Below are positions 24,931 to 33,539 of a stretch of DNA of 64,000 nt, in pieces. The DNA is taken from the NCBI RefSeq assembly GCF_016593255.1, contig NZ_AP023212.1:62001-126000 (forward strand), written 5' to 3'. Origin of the DNA: Hydrogenimonas urashimensis (GTDB lineage Bacteria; Campylobacterota; Campylobacteria; Campylobacterales; Hydrogenimonadaceae). Each line of letters starts with the position of its first letter. Position 1 is the first letter of the stretch. The notes under the pieces are model-generated. The model was given only the letters and a program-made list of their open reading frames with translations, did no database searches and was not told where the DNA came from. The position numbers and the translations under genes are program-made.

Positions 24931-26455
24931 CGGTGTAGCGGCATTTTTCATCACAAAAAAGATCGACGCTTCGAAATACGACATCTTCGTCGAACAGGCC
25001 AAGGCGAAAGCCAAGGCGATTGAACACGAAGCGGAAGTGGTTTTGCAGAACGCCCGGCTCAAAGTGACCGAGGCGGAGCTCGAAGCGAAGCAGAAATACG
25101 AGGACGAGCTGCTCCGGCTCAACAACGAGTTCAATGCACGGCTGGCGCAGCTGGAGAAACGGGAAGAGCAGCTTGCCAAACGTCTCGAAGAGGAGTTGAA
25201 GCAGGTCTCCGAAGAGAAAGAGGAGATCAAAAACGCCAGGGCGGAACTCAAAGCCGCCCGGGAGCAGACAGAGGCGCTGCGCAGGGAGTATGAAACCAAA
25301 CGCGACGAGATGTTGAAGATACTCGAACGGGCATCGGGTCTTACCGCCGACGAAGCACGTGAACTCGTTCTCAAAGAGGCGGAAGAGGATGCGCGGGCCG
25401 AGATCGCCCATATCGTCAGAAAATACGAAACCGAGGCGAAGACGGAAGCCAAACGGAAGGCGAACTACATCCTTGCGCAGGCAACGACACGGTATGCCGG
25501 CGAGTTCGCCGCGGAACGGCTCATCAATGTCGTCTACCTGCCCGATGACGAACTCAAAGGGCGCATCATCGGCAAAGAGGGACGGAACATCAAAACCCTG
25601 GAAATGCTGCTGGGCGTCGATATCATCATCGACGATACGCCGGGAGCCATCATTCTGAGCAGTTTCAACCTCTATCGGCGTGCCATCGCGACACGGACAA
25701 TCGAACTTTTGATCGAAGACGGTCGCATTCAGCCGGCGCGGATCGAAGAGATCTATGAAAAGGTGACGGAAGAGTTCGAGCAGATGGTCCTTGAAGAGGG
25801 AGAGAGAATCGTCGTCGACCTGGGTGTCTCCCCGATGCATCCCGAACTGATGAAACTGATCGGACGCCTGCGTTACAGGGCCAGCTACGGACAGAACGCC
25901 CTTGGGCACTCTCTTGAAGTGGCGCATCTGGCGGGCATCATGGCGGCGGAGATGGGCGGAGACGAGACTCTCGCCAAGCGTGCTGGCATTCTGCACGATA
26001 TCGGCAAATCTCTGACGCATGAATATGCCGGAAGTCATGTCGACCTGGGGGCGGAAGTGTGCCGCCGCTACAAAGAGCATCCGGTGGTGATCAACGCCAT
26101 CTATGCCCACCATGGGCATGAAGAGCCTGAAACCGTGGAAGCGGCAGCCGTCTGTGCCGCCGACACGCTTTCGGCGGCCAGACCGGGAGCGCGCCGGGAA
26201 GTACTCGAAAGTTTCCTCAAACGCGTCAAGGCGATCGAGGAGATCGCGACTTCCAAACCGGGAGTCCATCACGCCTACGCCATCAACGCGGGCCGGGAGG
26301 TGCGCGTCATCGTCAACGCCTCTCTCGTCAACGACGACGAAGCGATCCTCCTCAGCAAAGAGATTGCGGAGGAGATCGAAAAAAGCGTCCAGTATCCGGG
26401 CGAGATCAAAGTGAACGTGATAAGAGAGACCCGGGCGATCAACTACGCGCGGTAG
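24887..26455 (+). CDS. rny: Ribonuclease Y
   Basis: This 522-residue membrane-anchored endoribonuclease initiates mRNA decay. Order of parts: N-terminal membrane segment (residues 2-22), long charged coiled coil (about 30-170), KH RNA-binding domain (DDELKGRIIGKEGRNIKTLE), and HD phosphohydrolase domain with AGILHDIGKSL and NAIYAHHGHEE. The start ATG lies inside the upstream folate gene after GAGGGAAAAAAG. The last 75 nt of the gene, with stop codon and following hairpin DNA, are repeated 192 bp downstream. RNase Y takes the place of RNase E in this phylum. Confidence 0.95.
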   Translation: MLTELIIGGAAATVSGVAAFFITKKIDASKYDIFVEQAKAKAKAIEHEAEVVLQNARLKVTEAELEAKQKYEDELLRLNNEFNARLAQLEKREEQLAKRLEEELKQVSEEKEEIKNARAELKAAREQTEALRREYETKRDEMLKILERASGLTADEARELVLKEAEEDARAEIAHIVRKYETEAKTEAKRKANYILAQATTRYAGEFAAERLINVVYLPDDELKGRIIGKEGRNIKTLEMLLGVDIIIDDTPGAIILSSFNLYRRAIATRTIELLIEDGRIQPARIEEIYEKVTEEFEQMVLEEGERIVVDLGVSPMHPELMKLIGRLRYRASYGQNALGHSLEVAHLAGIMAAEMGGDETLAKRAGILHDIGKSLTHEYAGSHVDLGAEVCRRYKEHPVVINAIYAHHGHEEPETVEAAAVCAADTLSAARPGARREVLESFLKRVKAIEEIATSKPGVHHAYAINAGREVRVIVNASLVNDDEAILLSKEIAEEIEKSVQYPGEIKVNVIRETRAINYAR

Positions 26456-26501
26456 AAGCTTTTTTCGAGAGCCGCGCAGCGGTGCCGGGCCCGCTGCCGA
26501 A
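26381..26501 (+). repeat. Direct repeat, copy 1: 3' end of rny plus GC-rich element
   Basis: These 121 bp include the last 24 sense codons and stop of rny and 46 bp beyond it. They are repeated at 26573-26694. The copies are identical except for GAG versus AAAC at the junction after GCTTTTTTC. Confidence 0.9.
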
Positions 26502-26521
26502 GCGGACACAGCGTCAGCGCA

Positions 26522-26546
26522 GGAAGGAGGGCTTTGCTCTCCTTCC
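26522..26546 (+). terminator. Hairpin between the two rny-tail repeats
   Basis: GGAAGGAG (26522-26529) pairs with CTCCTTCC (26539-26546) around a 9-nt loop. No T tract follows, so it may be part of the repeat element or a transcript-stabilising 3' hairpin rather than a terminator. Confidence 0.4.
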
Positions 26547-26572
26547 GTGTACGGCGGAGCCGAATGTGAGTC

Positions 26573-26694
26573 AAAAGCGTCCAGTATCCGGGCGAGATCA
26601 AAGTGAACGTGATAAGAGAGACCCGGGCGATCAACTACGCGCGGTAGAAGCTTTTTTCAAACAGCCGCGCAGCGGTGCCGGGCCCGCTGCCGAA
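26573..26694 (+). repeat. Direct repeat, copy 2: displaced duplicate of the rny 3' end
   Basis: This second copy of 26381-26501 still encodes the rny C-terminal peptide from KSVQYPGEIK through INYAR and its stop, but has no start. It is a non-functional fragment left by a local duplication with a 192-bp period. The rest of the 26456-26917 gap holds the hairpin element and an AT-rich promoter region. Confidence 0.9.
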
Positions 26695-26873
26695 TCCTTC
26701 TGATGAAAAAATTTTTCGATTCCGCGCTGTCGCATGACAATACGATGATGCCGATATTCCTTCCCTATCCCTTCGGGTTTTGATACAAAACTCCACACTC
26801 TTTATGTATAGATAAATTTAATTATCAAAAAGTGATTATGTTAAAGCAAAAAGAGAGTAAAATACGCGAAATA

Positions 26874-26879
26874 TATAAT
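26874..26879 (+). promoter_or_regulatory. -10 box for the 26918 gene
   Basis: TATAAT within GAAATATATAATTTTTAA lies 38 nt before the start, in a strongly AT-rich stretch (26800-26885) with periodic A/T runs typical of promoters in this phylum. Confidence 0.55.
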
Positions 26880-26917
26880 TTTTAACGGTCGCTACAGCCA
26901 TGCAAGGAGAATACTAT

Positions 26918-27223
26918 ATGCCTGAACAGACAACAAAGAGCCGGTGCGGACGCATCAAAGCCTATTTCAGACGGGAAGAGCGCTATGAAGGTCTTCAGCT
27001 CGTCTTCAAAGAGCATCCAGAGCTGAAGGAGGAGATACTCCAGGCGATCGATGAAACGATGAAAGAGACCGGAGAGAAACCGGCTGTTTTCGAAAACAGC
27101 GAAAAATCGGGTGCCGAACCGTACGCGTTCTATGTCGAATTCAACGACGATTACGACAAAGAGGGTGGTGACTTTTTCGAGATTCTTCTCAAAAAACTCG
27201 GCATCGACAAGTGTGAAGAATAA
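26918..27223 (+). CDS. Small acidic protein, paralog of the protein at 20249
   Basis: This 101-residue cytoplasmic protein is of unrecognised family. The ATG at 26918 is chosen over one 18 nt upstream because AAGGAGA sits 7 nt before it. The N-terminus carries a cysteine and basic residues (TTKSRCGRIKAYFRREERY). Then come ILQAIDE and the C-terminal VEFNDDYDKEGGDFF plus LGIDKCEE, shared with the paralog at 20249-20527. It has its own promoter and a strong terminator at 27230-27266, so it is an independent unit. Confidence 0.7.
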   Translation: MPEQTTKSRCGRIKAYFRREERYEGLQLVFKEHPELKEEILQAIDETMKETGEKPAVFENSEKSGAEPYAFYVEFNDDYDKEGGDFFEILLKKLGIDKCEE

Positions 27224-27229
27224 ACCTCA

Positions 27230-27266
27230 AGCGCGGCATCGTCGAAGGGTGCCGCGCTCCTCTTTT
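27230..27266 (+). terminator. Intrinsic terminator after the 26918 gene
   Basis: AGCGCGGCA (27230-27238) pairs perfectly with TGCCGCGCT (27250-27258) around an 11-nt loop, followed by CCTCTTTTT. It starts 7 nt after the stop codon. Confidence 0.8.
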
Positions 27267-27281
27267 TCTATCTGACTCTGC

Positions 27282-28190
27282 CTACGCTTCCTTTTTTGAT
27301 TTTGCAGCCTCCTCCATATTGATGACGGAATCGTCATAGGGATCGAGATGGATGTTGATGAGCCAGTCGGCTTTCGGGTCGACTGCCTTGATCTTCTCCT
27401 CGACGTTGTCGCCAATGCGGTGCGCTTCCAGCAGTGACATCTCCGGATTGAATACCAGATGGACATCGACGAAGTAGTCGTTGCCCGCTTTTCGCGTTTT
27501 GAGCCAGTGGTAGTCTGTCACACCCGGTTCGCTTTTGATCGCTTTGACGATCTTTTTGACTATCTCCTCTTCGAGCGCCACGTCCAGAAGCATCAATACC
27601 CCTTCATGAATCAGCTCGTAGGCCGAGTAGATGATGTAGATGGCGATGAGGATGCCCAGAATCGCATCGATCATGAAGAAAGCAGTGAAATGGATGACGG
27701 CGAGGGAGACGAGGATGGCGCCGTTGCTCAGAAGGTCGGTTTTGTAGTGCAGGGCATCCGATTTGATCACCATGTTCTGGGTGACCCTGGCTACATGGTT
27801 AAGATACATCACCAGCGCGCCGGTCATAACGATGGAGAGCAGCATCACCCCGATCGATGCATCCAGGTGGGTGATCGGTTCGGGATGGAGGATTTTCATG
27901 ACCGCCTTGTATCCGATGAACAGACCCGACATCGTGATGACGACTCCTTCGATGACAGCGGCGATCGCTTCTACTTTGCCGAGTCCGTAATTGAACTTTT
28001 CACTGGCCGGTTTTTCGGCATTGGCGACGGCGAAATAGTTAAAAAGCGAGACGGCCAGGTCGAGGCCGGAGTCGATAGCCGATGCGAGAACGGCGACGGA
28101 ACCGCTGATGATCCCGACAATCAGTTTGACGATCACCAAAACGACAGCGACGGATGAACTGACAACGGTGGCTCTCTTCTGCATTGTCAT
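27282..28190 (-). CDS. Cation diffusion facilitator (FieF-like) metal transporter
   Basis: This 302-residue inner-membrane proton/metal antiporter has six predicted helices and a cytoplasmic ferredoxin-like domain. The metal site appears as DSGLD in helix 2 (ASAIDSGLDLA) and HYKTD in helix 5 (SDALHYKTDLLSNG), giving the D-x3-D/H-x3-D set that fits Zn, Fe or Mn. The C-terminal domain ends with histidine-containing segments (INIHLDPYDD). CCGGAG precedes the ATG. It is monocistronic. The metal cannot be named from sequence alone. Confidence 0.88.
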   Translation of the reverse strand: MTMQKRATVVSSSVAVVLVIVKLIVGIISGSVAVLASAIDSGLDLAVSLFNYFAVANAEKPASEKFNYGLGKVEAIAAVIEGVVITMSGLFIGYKAVMKILHPEPITHLDASIGVMLLSIVMTGALVMYLNHVARVTQNMVIKSDALHYKTDLLSNGAILVSLAVIHFTAFFMIDAILGILIAIYIIYSAYELIHEGVLMLLDVALEEEIVKKIVKAIKSEPGVTDYHWLKTRKAGNDYFVDVHLVFNPEMSLLEAHRIGDNVEEKIKAVDPKADWLINIHLDPYDDSVINMEEAAKSKKEA

Positions 28191-28337
28191 ATTTTATCTC
28201 CGGAAAAAATTTTTCTTATATGGTGCGGCATGCACCCTCGTCCGCGGCATCGTCGCCGTACGGGAACAAGGCGCCGCGGTGAAGTGCAGCCGACTTCGCA
28301 CCGATGGACAGATTTATGAATTTTATCCGATTTAAAC

Positions 28338-28343
28338 TATAAT
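28338..28343 (+). promoter_or_regulatory. -10 box of cmoB, predicting a leaderless transcript
   Basis: A perfect TATAAT is followed by 7 nt (CCTCTTT) and then the cmoB ATG at 28351. A transcript starting at the usual distance would begin at or within a base of the ATG. No ribosome site is present upstream. Confidence 0.55.
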
Positions 28344-28350
28344 CCTCTTT

Positions 28351-29256
28351 ATGGATATTGACAAAATCATCGAAGAGCGCCGCTCCTGGCTCGGCTGGAA
28401 AAATATCGCACCTTTGCGCGAAGCGCTGAAGAAGTTGCCCCGCATCGACGACGTCGAAGTGCTGCTGGACGATACCGTTACGATTCGCAGCGACTCCGTC
28501 ACCTCCGCCCAGCGTGAACAGATAGAGACGGCAGCGCGGATGATGATACCGTGGCGCAAAGGGCCCTTCGATCTCTTCGGAATCTTCATCGACAGCGAGT
28601 GGCGAAGTTTCAAAAAGTACAATCTGCTCAGGCCCTACATGGATCTGGAAGGAAAAAGGGTGGCCGATGTGGGATGCAACAACGGGTACTATATGTTCCG
28701 GATGCTCGAGTTTCGTCCCCACAGTATCATGGGCGTCGACCCCTCTCCGCTTTTTCGAACCCAGTTCGATCTGATCAACCTCTATGTCAAAAGCCGTCTG
28801 CTACGTTACGAAATGCTGGGCATTGAACATATGCGCGGGTTTGCCGATATGTTTGATACAGTGTTCTGTTTGGGAGTGCTCTACCATCGAAGCGACCCGA
28901 TTGCGGCGCTGAAATCTTTGAAACAGTGTCTCAAACGCGGCGGCGAACTCTTTCTCGATACCTTCATGATCGACGGAGAAGAGCCGGTCTGCCTCGTGCC
29001 CGAGTCGACCTATTCGAAGATTTCGAACGTCCATTTCGTTCCGACGATTTCCGCGCTGGAAAACTGGTGCAAAAAAGCGGGTTTTGAAGGTTTCGAAGTG
29101 CTCGAGATCGTAAAAACCGAAAAGGAAGAGCAGCGAAAGACCGAATGGATCGCGGGAGAAAGCCTTGATGCGTTCCTCGATCCGCACAATTCAGCCTTGA
29201 CGGTCGAAGGATATCCTGCTCCCAAACGGGTCTATATCAAAACCTACAGGAAGTAG
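28351..29256 (+). CDS. cmoB: tRNA U34 carboxymethyltransferase CmoB
   Basis: This 301-residue enzyme uses carboxy-S-adenosylmethionine to make 5-carboxymethoxyuridine at tRNA position 34, widening wobble decoding. The SAM-like motif [16 protein letters not shown], the [13 protein letters not shown] segment and [12 protein letters not shown] match CmoB. Length is slightly below E. coli CmoB (323). cmoA is not in the window. The next gene begins 1 nt after its stop. The -10 placement implies a leaderless mRNA. Confidence 0.9.
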   Translation: MDIDKIIEERRSWLGWKNIAPLREALKKLPRIDDVEVLLDDTVTIRSDSVTSAQREQIETAARMMIPWRKGPFDLFGIFIDSEWRSFKKYNLLRPYMDLEGKRVADVGCNNGYYMFRMLEFRPHSIMGVDPSPLFRTQFDLINLYVKSRLLRYEMLGIEHMRGFADMFDTVFCLGVLYHRSDPIAALKSLKQCLKRGGELFLDTFMIDGEEPVCLVPESTYSKISNVHFVPTISALENWCKKAGFEGFEVLEIVKTEKEEQRKTEWIAGESLDAFLDPHNSALTVEGYPAPKRVYIKTYRK

Positions 29257-29257
29257 T

Positions 29258-29740
29258 ATGGCCGAAGAGATCATCACCGAAGAGGAGACGGAGAGCGAAA
29301 GCGAAGAGCTGCATCCGGAACTGCTTGAACGCGTCGAACTCAAAACCCATCAGCGCATCGACCAGTCCCTTTGCGGCACTCTTCTCGAGCTGCGGGTGGG
29401 ATATGCGAAGGTGGAACTCGAAACGACCCGTGAAATGGTCGTTGACGAGATGGGACTCGTTCATGGAGGATTTACCTTCGCCGCAGCGGATTTCGCTGCC
29501 ATGGCGGCCGTGAACGACCCGAACGTGGTACTTGTCAGCAGTGAATGCCGTTTTCTCTCGCCGGTGAAAGTGGGTGACAGGATCGTTTTCGAAGCCACAG
29601 AGCTTTACAAAGAGGCACGAAAGCGGAATATCCATGTCGTCGGCTATTTTGAAGATATCAAGGTCTTCGAAGGGGAGTTCATGGCGGTCGTTCTCGAACG
29701 CCATGTGCTGAAGCTCAAACTCGTCAAAGACGAAGCGTAG
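29258..29740 (+). CDS. Hotdog-fold thioesterase-like protein
   Basis: This 160-residue PaaI/4HBT-type hotdog protein has an acidic N-terminal extension (about 20 residues, mostly E and S). The MGLVHGGFTFAAADFAAMAA stretch is the HGG-containing helix of acyl-CoA thioesterases, and ECRFLSPVKVGD is the following strand. It probably hydrolyses an acyl-CoA or binds one; the substrate is not evident. It starts 1 nt after cmoB's stop, so the two are likely co-translated. Confidence 0.8.
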   Translation: MAEEIITEEETESESEELHPELLERVELKTHQRIDQSLCGTLLELRVGYAKVELETTREMVVDEMGLVHGGFTFAAADFAAMAAVNDPNVVLVSSECRFLSPVKVGDRIVFEATELYKEARKRNIHVVGYFEDIKVFEGEFMAVVLERHVLKLKLVKDEA

Positions 29741-29770
29741 AAGAATTGACGAAGGGCAACCGAGCCCAAA

Positions 29771-30367
29771 TCAGCCCAGTGCCTCGATCCAGTAGGGGAT
29801 GACCTTCTTTTCCGCTTCCAGTGTCGTCCGGGGTCCATGGCCGGGATGGAGAATGGCGTTTTTGGGCCATTCCAGTGCTCTTTTGAGACTTTTTACCATC
29901 GCGACGGGATCGGAGTAGGGAAAATCGACCCGCCCGATCGATCCTTTGAAAAGAAAATCTCCGCAGAACCAGTTTCCTTCGATCTCGATGGCGCTTGTGC
30001 CGGGTGTATGTCCCGGAAAATGGAGGAAGGTCATCGTCACGCCGCTGAGTTGCAGTGTTTCGTCCGGCTTGACGGCGACATCCGCCCTGCTAGGGGGCGT
30101 TCCCTGGGAAAAGGGATCCTTTTCGAGCATGAAGGTGTCGCCCTCGGGACAGCAGATCGGAACACCCAACCGCTTTTTCAACTCCGCATTGCTCCAGACG
30201 TGGTCGAAATGGCCGTGGGTATTGAGAATGGCGATGGGGTTTTTCACATGTTTCATGACCCATTCCGTGGCTCCGACACCCGGGTCGACGATGAGATCCC
30301 TTCCGTCGATCGTGACGATGTAGCAGTTGGTTTGGTACGCTCCCATCGGCTGCATCTGTATCTGCAT
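29771..30367 (-). CDS. Metallo-beta-lactamase-fold hydrolase (glyoxalase II-like)
   Basis: This 198-residue hydrolase carries the complete zinc set: THGHFDHVW (HxHxDH), the later histidines in FPGHTPG and HPGHGP, and the bridging aspartate in FCGDFLF. It resembles glyoxalase II or persulfide dioxygenase-type small MBL proteins. The start is the ATG at 30367, where MQIQMQPMGAYQTNCYIV matches the family N-terminus; the frame continues upstream without similarity. Only 15 bp separate it from the divergent DUF455 gene, so the two promoters must reach into each other's coding DNA. Confidence 0.87.
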   Translation of the reverse strand: MQIQMQPMGAYQTNCYIVTIDGRDLIVDPGVGATEWVMKHVKNPIAILNTHGHFDHVWSNAELKKRLGVPICCPEGDTFMLEKDPFSQGTPPSRADVAVKPDETLQLSGVTMTFLHFPGHTPGTSAIEIEGNWFCGDFLFKGSIGRVDFPYSDPVAMVKSLKRALEWPKNAILHPGHGPRTTLEAEKKVIPYWIEALG

Positions 30368-30375
30368 GGTATAAT
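30368..30375 (+). promoter_or_regulatory. -10 box of the DUF455 gene, predicting a leaderless transcript
   Basis: TATAAT (30370-30375), read as an extended -10 TGGTATAAT with the preceding bases, is followed by 7 nt (CTTTCCT) and the ATG at 30383. No ribosome site fits in the gap. Confidence 0.55.
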
Positions 30376-30382
30376 CTTTCCT

Positions 30383-31201
30383 ATGGAATTTTTCAGTGAA
30401 ACACGCGCCGCACTGCTCGAAAGCGATCCTCGTAAAAAAGGGGCGCTTGTGGAGCAATTGTACACAAATTTGAAACAGAACAAGCTGACGTTCGATCACG
30501 ACGCACCGGTGAGTCTTTTCGAACAACCCTCCTATGCCCCCATCGTGCAGATCGTTCGCCCCCGGGATGTTCCCAAGCGCAGACATTTCGACAATCGTGA
30601 GGGGCAGGGGATACTTCTGCATGCCATCGCCCATATCGAATACAGCGCCATCGACCTTGCGCTCGATTCGGCCTACCGTTTCCGTCACATGCCCCGCGAG
30701 TACTACAGGGACTGGATCGAGGTGGCCGACGACGAGGTGCGCCATTTCCGCATGCTTGAGGAACTGATGAAGAAAGCGGGTGTGAGGTATGGCGACTACC
30801 CTGTGCATACGGCACTTTTTGACGCCGGAAAAAAGAGCGGGAAAGATATTTTGGAACGGATGGCGGTGATTCCGAGGTACCTGGAAGCCAACGGCCTGGA
30901 TGCCAATCCGAAAATCATCCGAAAGCTTCGGAACTCTCCCCCCGATGCGATGCTCGATGCCATCGCCGAAGCGCTGGAGGTGATCCTGGAGGAAGAGGTC
31001 GTCCATGTCGCCAAAGGGGACAGATGGTTCAAATACGTGTGCGCACAGCGGGGTATCGACCCTTCGGTCTATTTCGAGATAATCGAGCGATTCTATCCCG
31101 GCATGGAAAAGAGACATCCGCAGCTCAACATCGAGGCGCGTCGTGCCGCGGGATTCGCCTGCGAAGAGCTCAAACGGATGGGGGCCGAAAAGTGTGAATA
31201 A
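30383..31201 (+). CDS. DUF455 ferritin-like protein
   Basis: This 272-residue all-helical protein of the DUF455 family, related to ferritin-like di-iron proteins such as MiaE, has candidate metal ligands in the repeated ExxH patterns: IAHIEYSAIDLA, VADDEVRHFRMLEE and ILEEEVVHVAKGD. The family has no firmly assigned reaction that I know of. The start is the ATG at 30383, just after TATAAT, and a leaderless mRNA is predicted. It is divergent from the MBL hydrolase, with 15 bp between starts. Confidence 0.83.
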   Translation: MEFFSETRAALLESDPRKKGALVEQLYTNLKQNKLTFDHDAPVSLFEQPSYAPIVQIVRPRDVPKRRHFDNREGQGILLHAIAHIEYSAIDLALDSAYRFRHMPREYYRDWIEVADDEVRHFRMLEELMKKAGVRYGDYPVHTALFDAGKKSGKDILERMAVIPRYLEANGLDANPKIIRKLRNSPPDAMLDAIAEALEVILEEEVVHVAKGDRWFKYVCAQRGIDPSVYFEIIERFYPGMEKRHPQLNIEARRAAGFACEELKRMGAEKCE

Positions 31202-31390
31202 GAGTGCATCCAGAATCTTTCCGACAAAAATGGAATGCCCTGCAAGATGGGTGGGGCGCCTACATATTCTTCGCATAGGCTAAAAGATGGGAAATCCCGG
31301 CTAACTTATGTCTTCCAATTATATATAAAAGCTGCCATTAATAAAAATTTCAATATCATGTACCACATTAAAAAAGATGAGGAGCATCAC

Positions 31391-32527
31391 GTGGCACGAG
31401 AAATCCCCTTTTTCAAACCCGACATCGGCAACGCGGAGCGTGAGCAGATCGAACAGGTTCTCGATCTGGAGGGTGAAACGAAAATCGAAGATCTCGAAAA
31501 TGCGTTTGTCAAAAAAACCGGGGCGACCTATGCCGTTTCGACCAACAGCGGTACATCCGCGCTCCATCTGGCGATGTGCGCGATGGATCTCAAACGCGGC
31601 GACAAGATCATCTGCTCGGTGAACTCTTTTCCCTCCGTACCGGAAGTCGTTCGCCATTTCGATGCCGAGCCTATTTTCGTCGATATCGACAGCGAGGATT
31701 TCAATATCGACCTGGATGCTTTCGAAAAGATTTTGGAAGAGAACAAGTCGAAAAAGCTCAAAGGGGCGATCATCAACCATGTCGGCGGGCAGCCCACCGA
31801 TCTGGCGAGACTCTACGAGATAGCCGAGAAGTACGGTATCCGGATCGTCGAAGATGCAAGCGACGCGCTGGGCGGGAGCTACGAGGGAAAACCCATCGGT
31901 GCCACGGGTGCCGACATCACCTGTTTCAGCTTCTCCCCCCACATGAAACACTCCATCGCCAATGCGGGGATGCTGCTGTGTGAGGACGATTCGCTCTATG
32001 AGCGCTCCATCCTTCTGCGCAACCACGCCATCAAGTCGGACGGATGGGACAAATACGGAAATCTCGAATATATGTACGATGTCGTCGATATCGGGTGCAA
32101 ATATGATATCAGCATTCTCGATGCCGCCTACGCGCTCGCCCAATACAGTCGCGTCGACAAGATGATAGCAAGACGACAGCAGATCGCGAAAATGTATGAC
32201 GAACAGCTTGCCGGTATCAAACATGTGACGCTTCCTGTGAAAAAACGGGACCATATTTACCAGCTCTATATCGTGCGCATCGACCGCAACAGGGACGGTT
32301 TCGCCCGGGCGCTCAAAGAAAAGGGTGTCCATACGGGGCTGCACTACATTCCTCTGCATCTGATGAGCTACTACAAACAGAAATACAATCTGAGGGTCAA
32401 CGATTTTCAGCAGGCGCTGCAGACCTATCAGCAGGTGCTTTCTCTTCCCATCTACCACAATATGAGCGACAGTGACGTCGAGTATGTCTGCAACATGGTC
32501 AAAGAGGTCGCCGCAGAACATATTTGA
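31391..32527 (+). CDS. DegT/DnrJ/EryC1/StrS-family sugar aminotransferase
   Basis: This PLP-dependent aminotransferase of about 378 residues acts, by family, on nucleotide-linked keto-sugars. STNSGTSALHLAMCAMDLK is the family N-terminal signature. The lysine-binding region appears as FSFSPHMKHSIANAGML, where HMKH replaces the more usual HxKxxT, and VEDASDALGG binds PLP. The start is the GTG at 31391, chosen for GAGGAG 6 nt upstream; an ATG at 31359 is the alternative. It overlaps lpxK by 1 nt (TGATG). It probably serves surface polysaccharide or flagellin glycan synthesis. Confidence 0.83.
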   Translation: MAREIPFFKPDIGNAEREQIEQVLDLEGETKIEDLENAFVKKTGATYAVSTNSGTSALHLAMCAMDLKRGDKIICSVNSFPSVPEVVRHFDAEPIFVDIDSEDFNIDLDAFEKILEENKSKKLKGAIINHVGGQPTDLARLYEIAEKYGIRIVEDASDALGGSYEGKPIGATGADITCFSFSPHMKHSIANAGMLLCEDDSLYERSILLRNHAIKSDGWDKYGNLEYMYDVVDIGCKYDISILDAAYALAQYSRVDKMIARRQQIAKMYDEQLAGIKHVTLPVKKRDHIYQLYIVRIDRNRDGFARALKEKGVHTGLHYIPLHLMSYYKQKYNLRVNDFQQALQTYQQVLSLPIYHNMSDSDVEYVCNMVKEVAAEHI

Positions 32528-33474
32528 TGCCCGCCGTTGTCACCTTTTTCGAAAATCTCTACTACCGCCCGAAATGGTACCACTGGGCGGCAGCATTTCT
32601 GCTTCTTCCTTTTTCGATTCTCTACGCTTCGATCATGTGGATTCGACGCAGGATCGTTCGCCGCAGAAGATTCAAACTCCCGATCATAGGGGTGGGGAAT
32701 CTGCTCGTCGGCGGCAGCGGCAAGACGCCGATGACGATCACCCTGGCGAAAAGGTACGAGAAAGCGGCCGTCGTACTGCGCGGCTACGGCCGCAAGAGCA
32801 GGGGGCTCGTGGTAGTCAGCCGATGGGGACGCATCGAATCGGATGTCGAAACGAGCGGCGACGAAGCGATGCTGCTGGCGCGATCACTGCCCGATGCGAC
32901 GATCATCGTCGCCGAAGACCGCATCGAGGCGATCGAAAAAGCCCATGCGATGGGGGCAACGATCGTTTTTCTCGACGACGCTTTCAGCAAAGTGGGGATA
33001 GAAAAGTTCGAGATACTTCTCTATCCCGCCAAAACTCCCAACATCCTGCCGCTTCCTTCAGGGCCCTTTCGCGAATTTCCGTCGGAGAAAAAGTTTGCAG
33101 ACCTCGTGCTCGTGGAAGGAAGGGATTTCGAACGCATCGTCACATGCGAGGGATGTGACGAGCCAATGCTTCTGGTCACCGCCATCGCCAATCCCCAGCG
33201 GCTGGAACCCTTTTTGCCAAAAGGGCGGATCAAAGGGCGCCTGATACGTCCGGACCATGCCTGGTTCGACACAAACGAAATTGAAAGAGCGATGCAAATT
33301 GCCGGCGTAAAAAAGATTCTGACCACACAGAAAGATGCCGTGAAACTTGAAACATCCGGTTTTGACATGGCACTTCTTACGCTTCGGCTGCGCATTGAAC
33401 CTACCGTTTTCGATGCAATCGAAAGGTATGTCGAGCGTTTTGACACTCAACGACCGGCTGCGGCTCCTACGTAA
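32527..33474 (+). CDS. lpxK: Tetraacyldisaccharide 4'-kinase
   Basis: This 315-residue lipid A 4'-kinase has an N-terminal membrane helix (WAAAFLLLPFSILYASIMW), the P-loop GNLLVGGSGKTPMT, and the GYGRKSRG block and FLDDAF motif conserved in LpxK. It phosphorylates the lipid A precursor on the inner face of the cytoplasmic membrane. It overlaps the aminotransferase stop by one base. It indicates an outer membrane with LPS or LOS. Confidence 0.92.
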   Translation: MPAVVTFFENLYYRPKWYHWAAAFLLLPFSILYASIMWIRRRIVRRRRFKLPIIGVGNLLVGGSGKTPMTITLAKRYEKAAVVLRGYGRKSRGLVVVSRWGRIESDVETSGDEAMLLARSLPDATIIVAEDRIEAIEKAHAMGATIVFLDDAFSKVGIEKFEILLYPAKTPNILPLPSGPFREFPSEKKFADLVLVEGRDFERIVTCEGCDEPMLLVTAIANPQRLEPFLPKGRIKGRLIRPDHAWFDTNEIERAMQIAGVKKILTTQKDAVKLETSGFDMALLTLRLRIEPTVFDAIERYVERFDTQRPAAAPT

Positions 33475-33503
33475 TCGCACTCATCGTTTTTTTACCTGCG
33501 GGC

Positions 33504-33512
33504 TGATATACT
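33504..33512 (+). promoter_or_regulatory. Extended -10 promoter for argB
   Basis: TGATATACT is an extended -10 (TGnTATACT) 27 nt before the argB start at 33540, downstream of the lpxK stop. Confidence 0.5.
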
Positions 33513-33539
33513 CTCTGCCAGACGATACCATTTGGAGAA

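Noticed and set aside
26482-26703. Open frame through the rny-tail repeats
   Set aside because: It is created by repeat DNA and lacks a ribosome site.
29837-30382. Extended DUF455 start upstream of 30383
   Set aside because: It overlaps the whole divergent MBL hydrolase gene. The family N-terminus fits ATG 30383.
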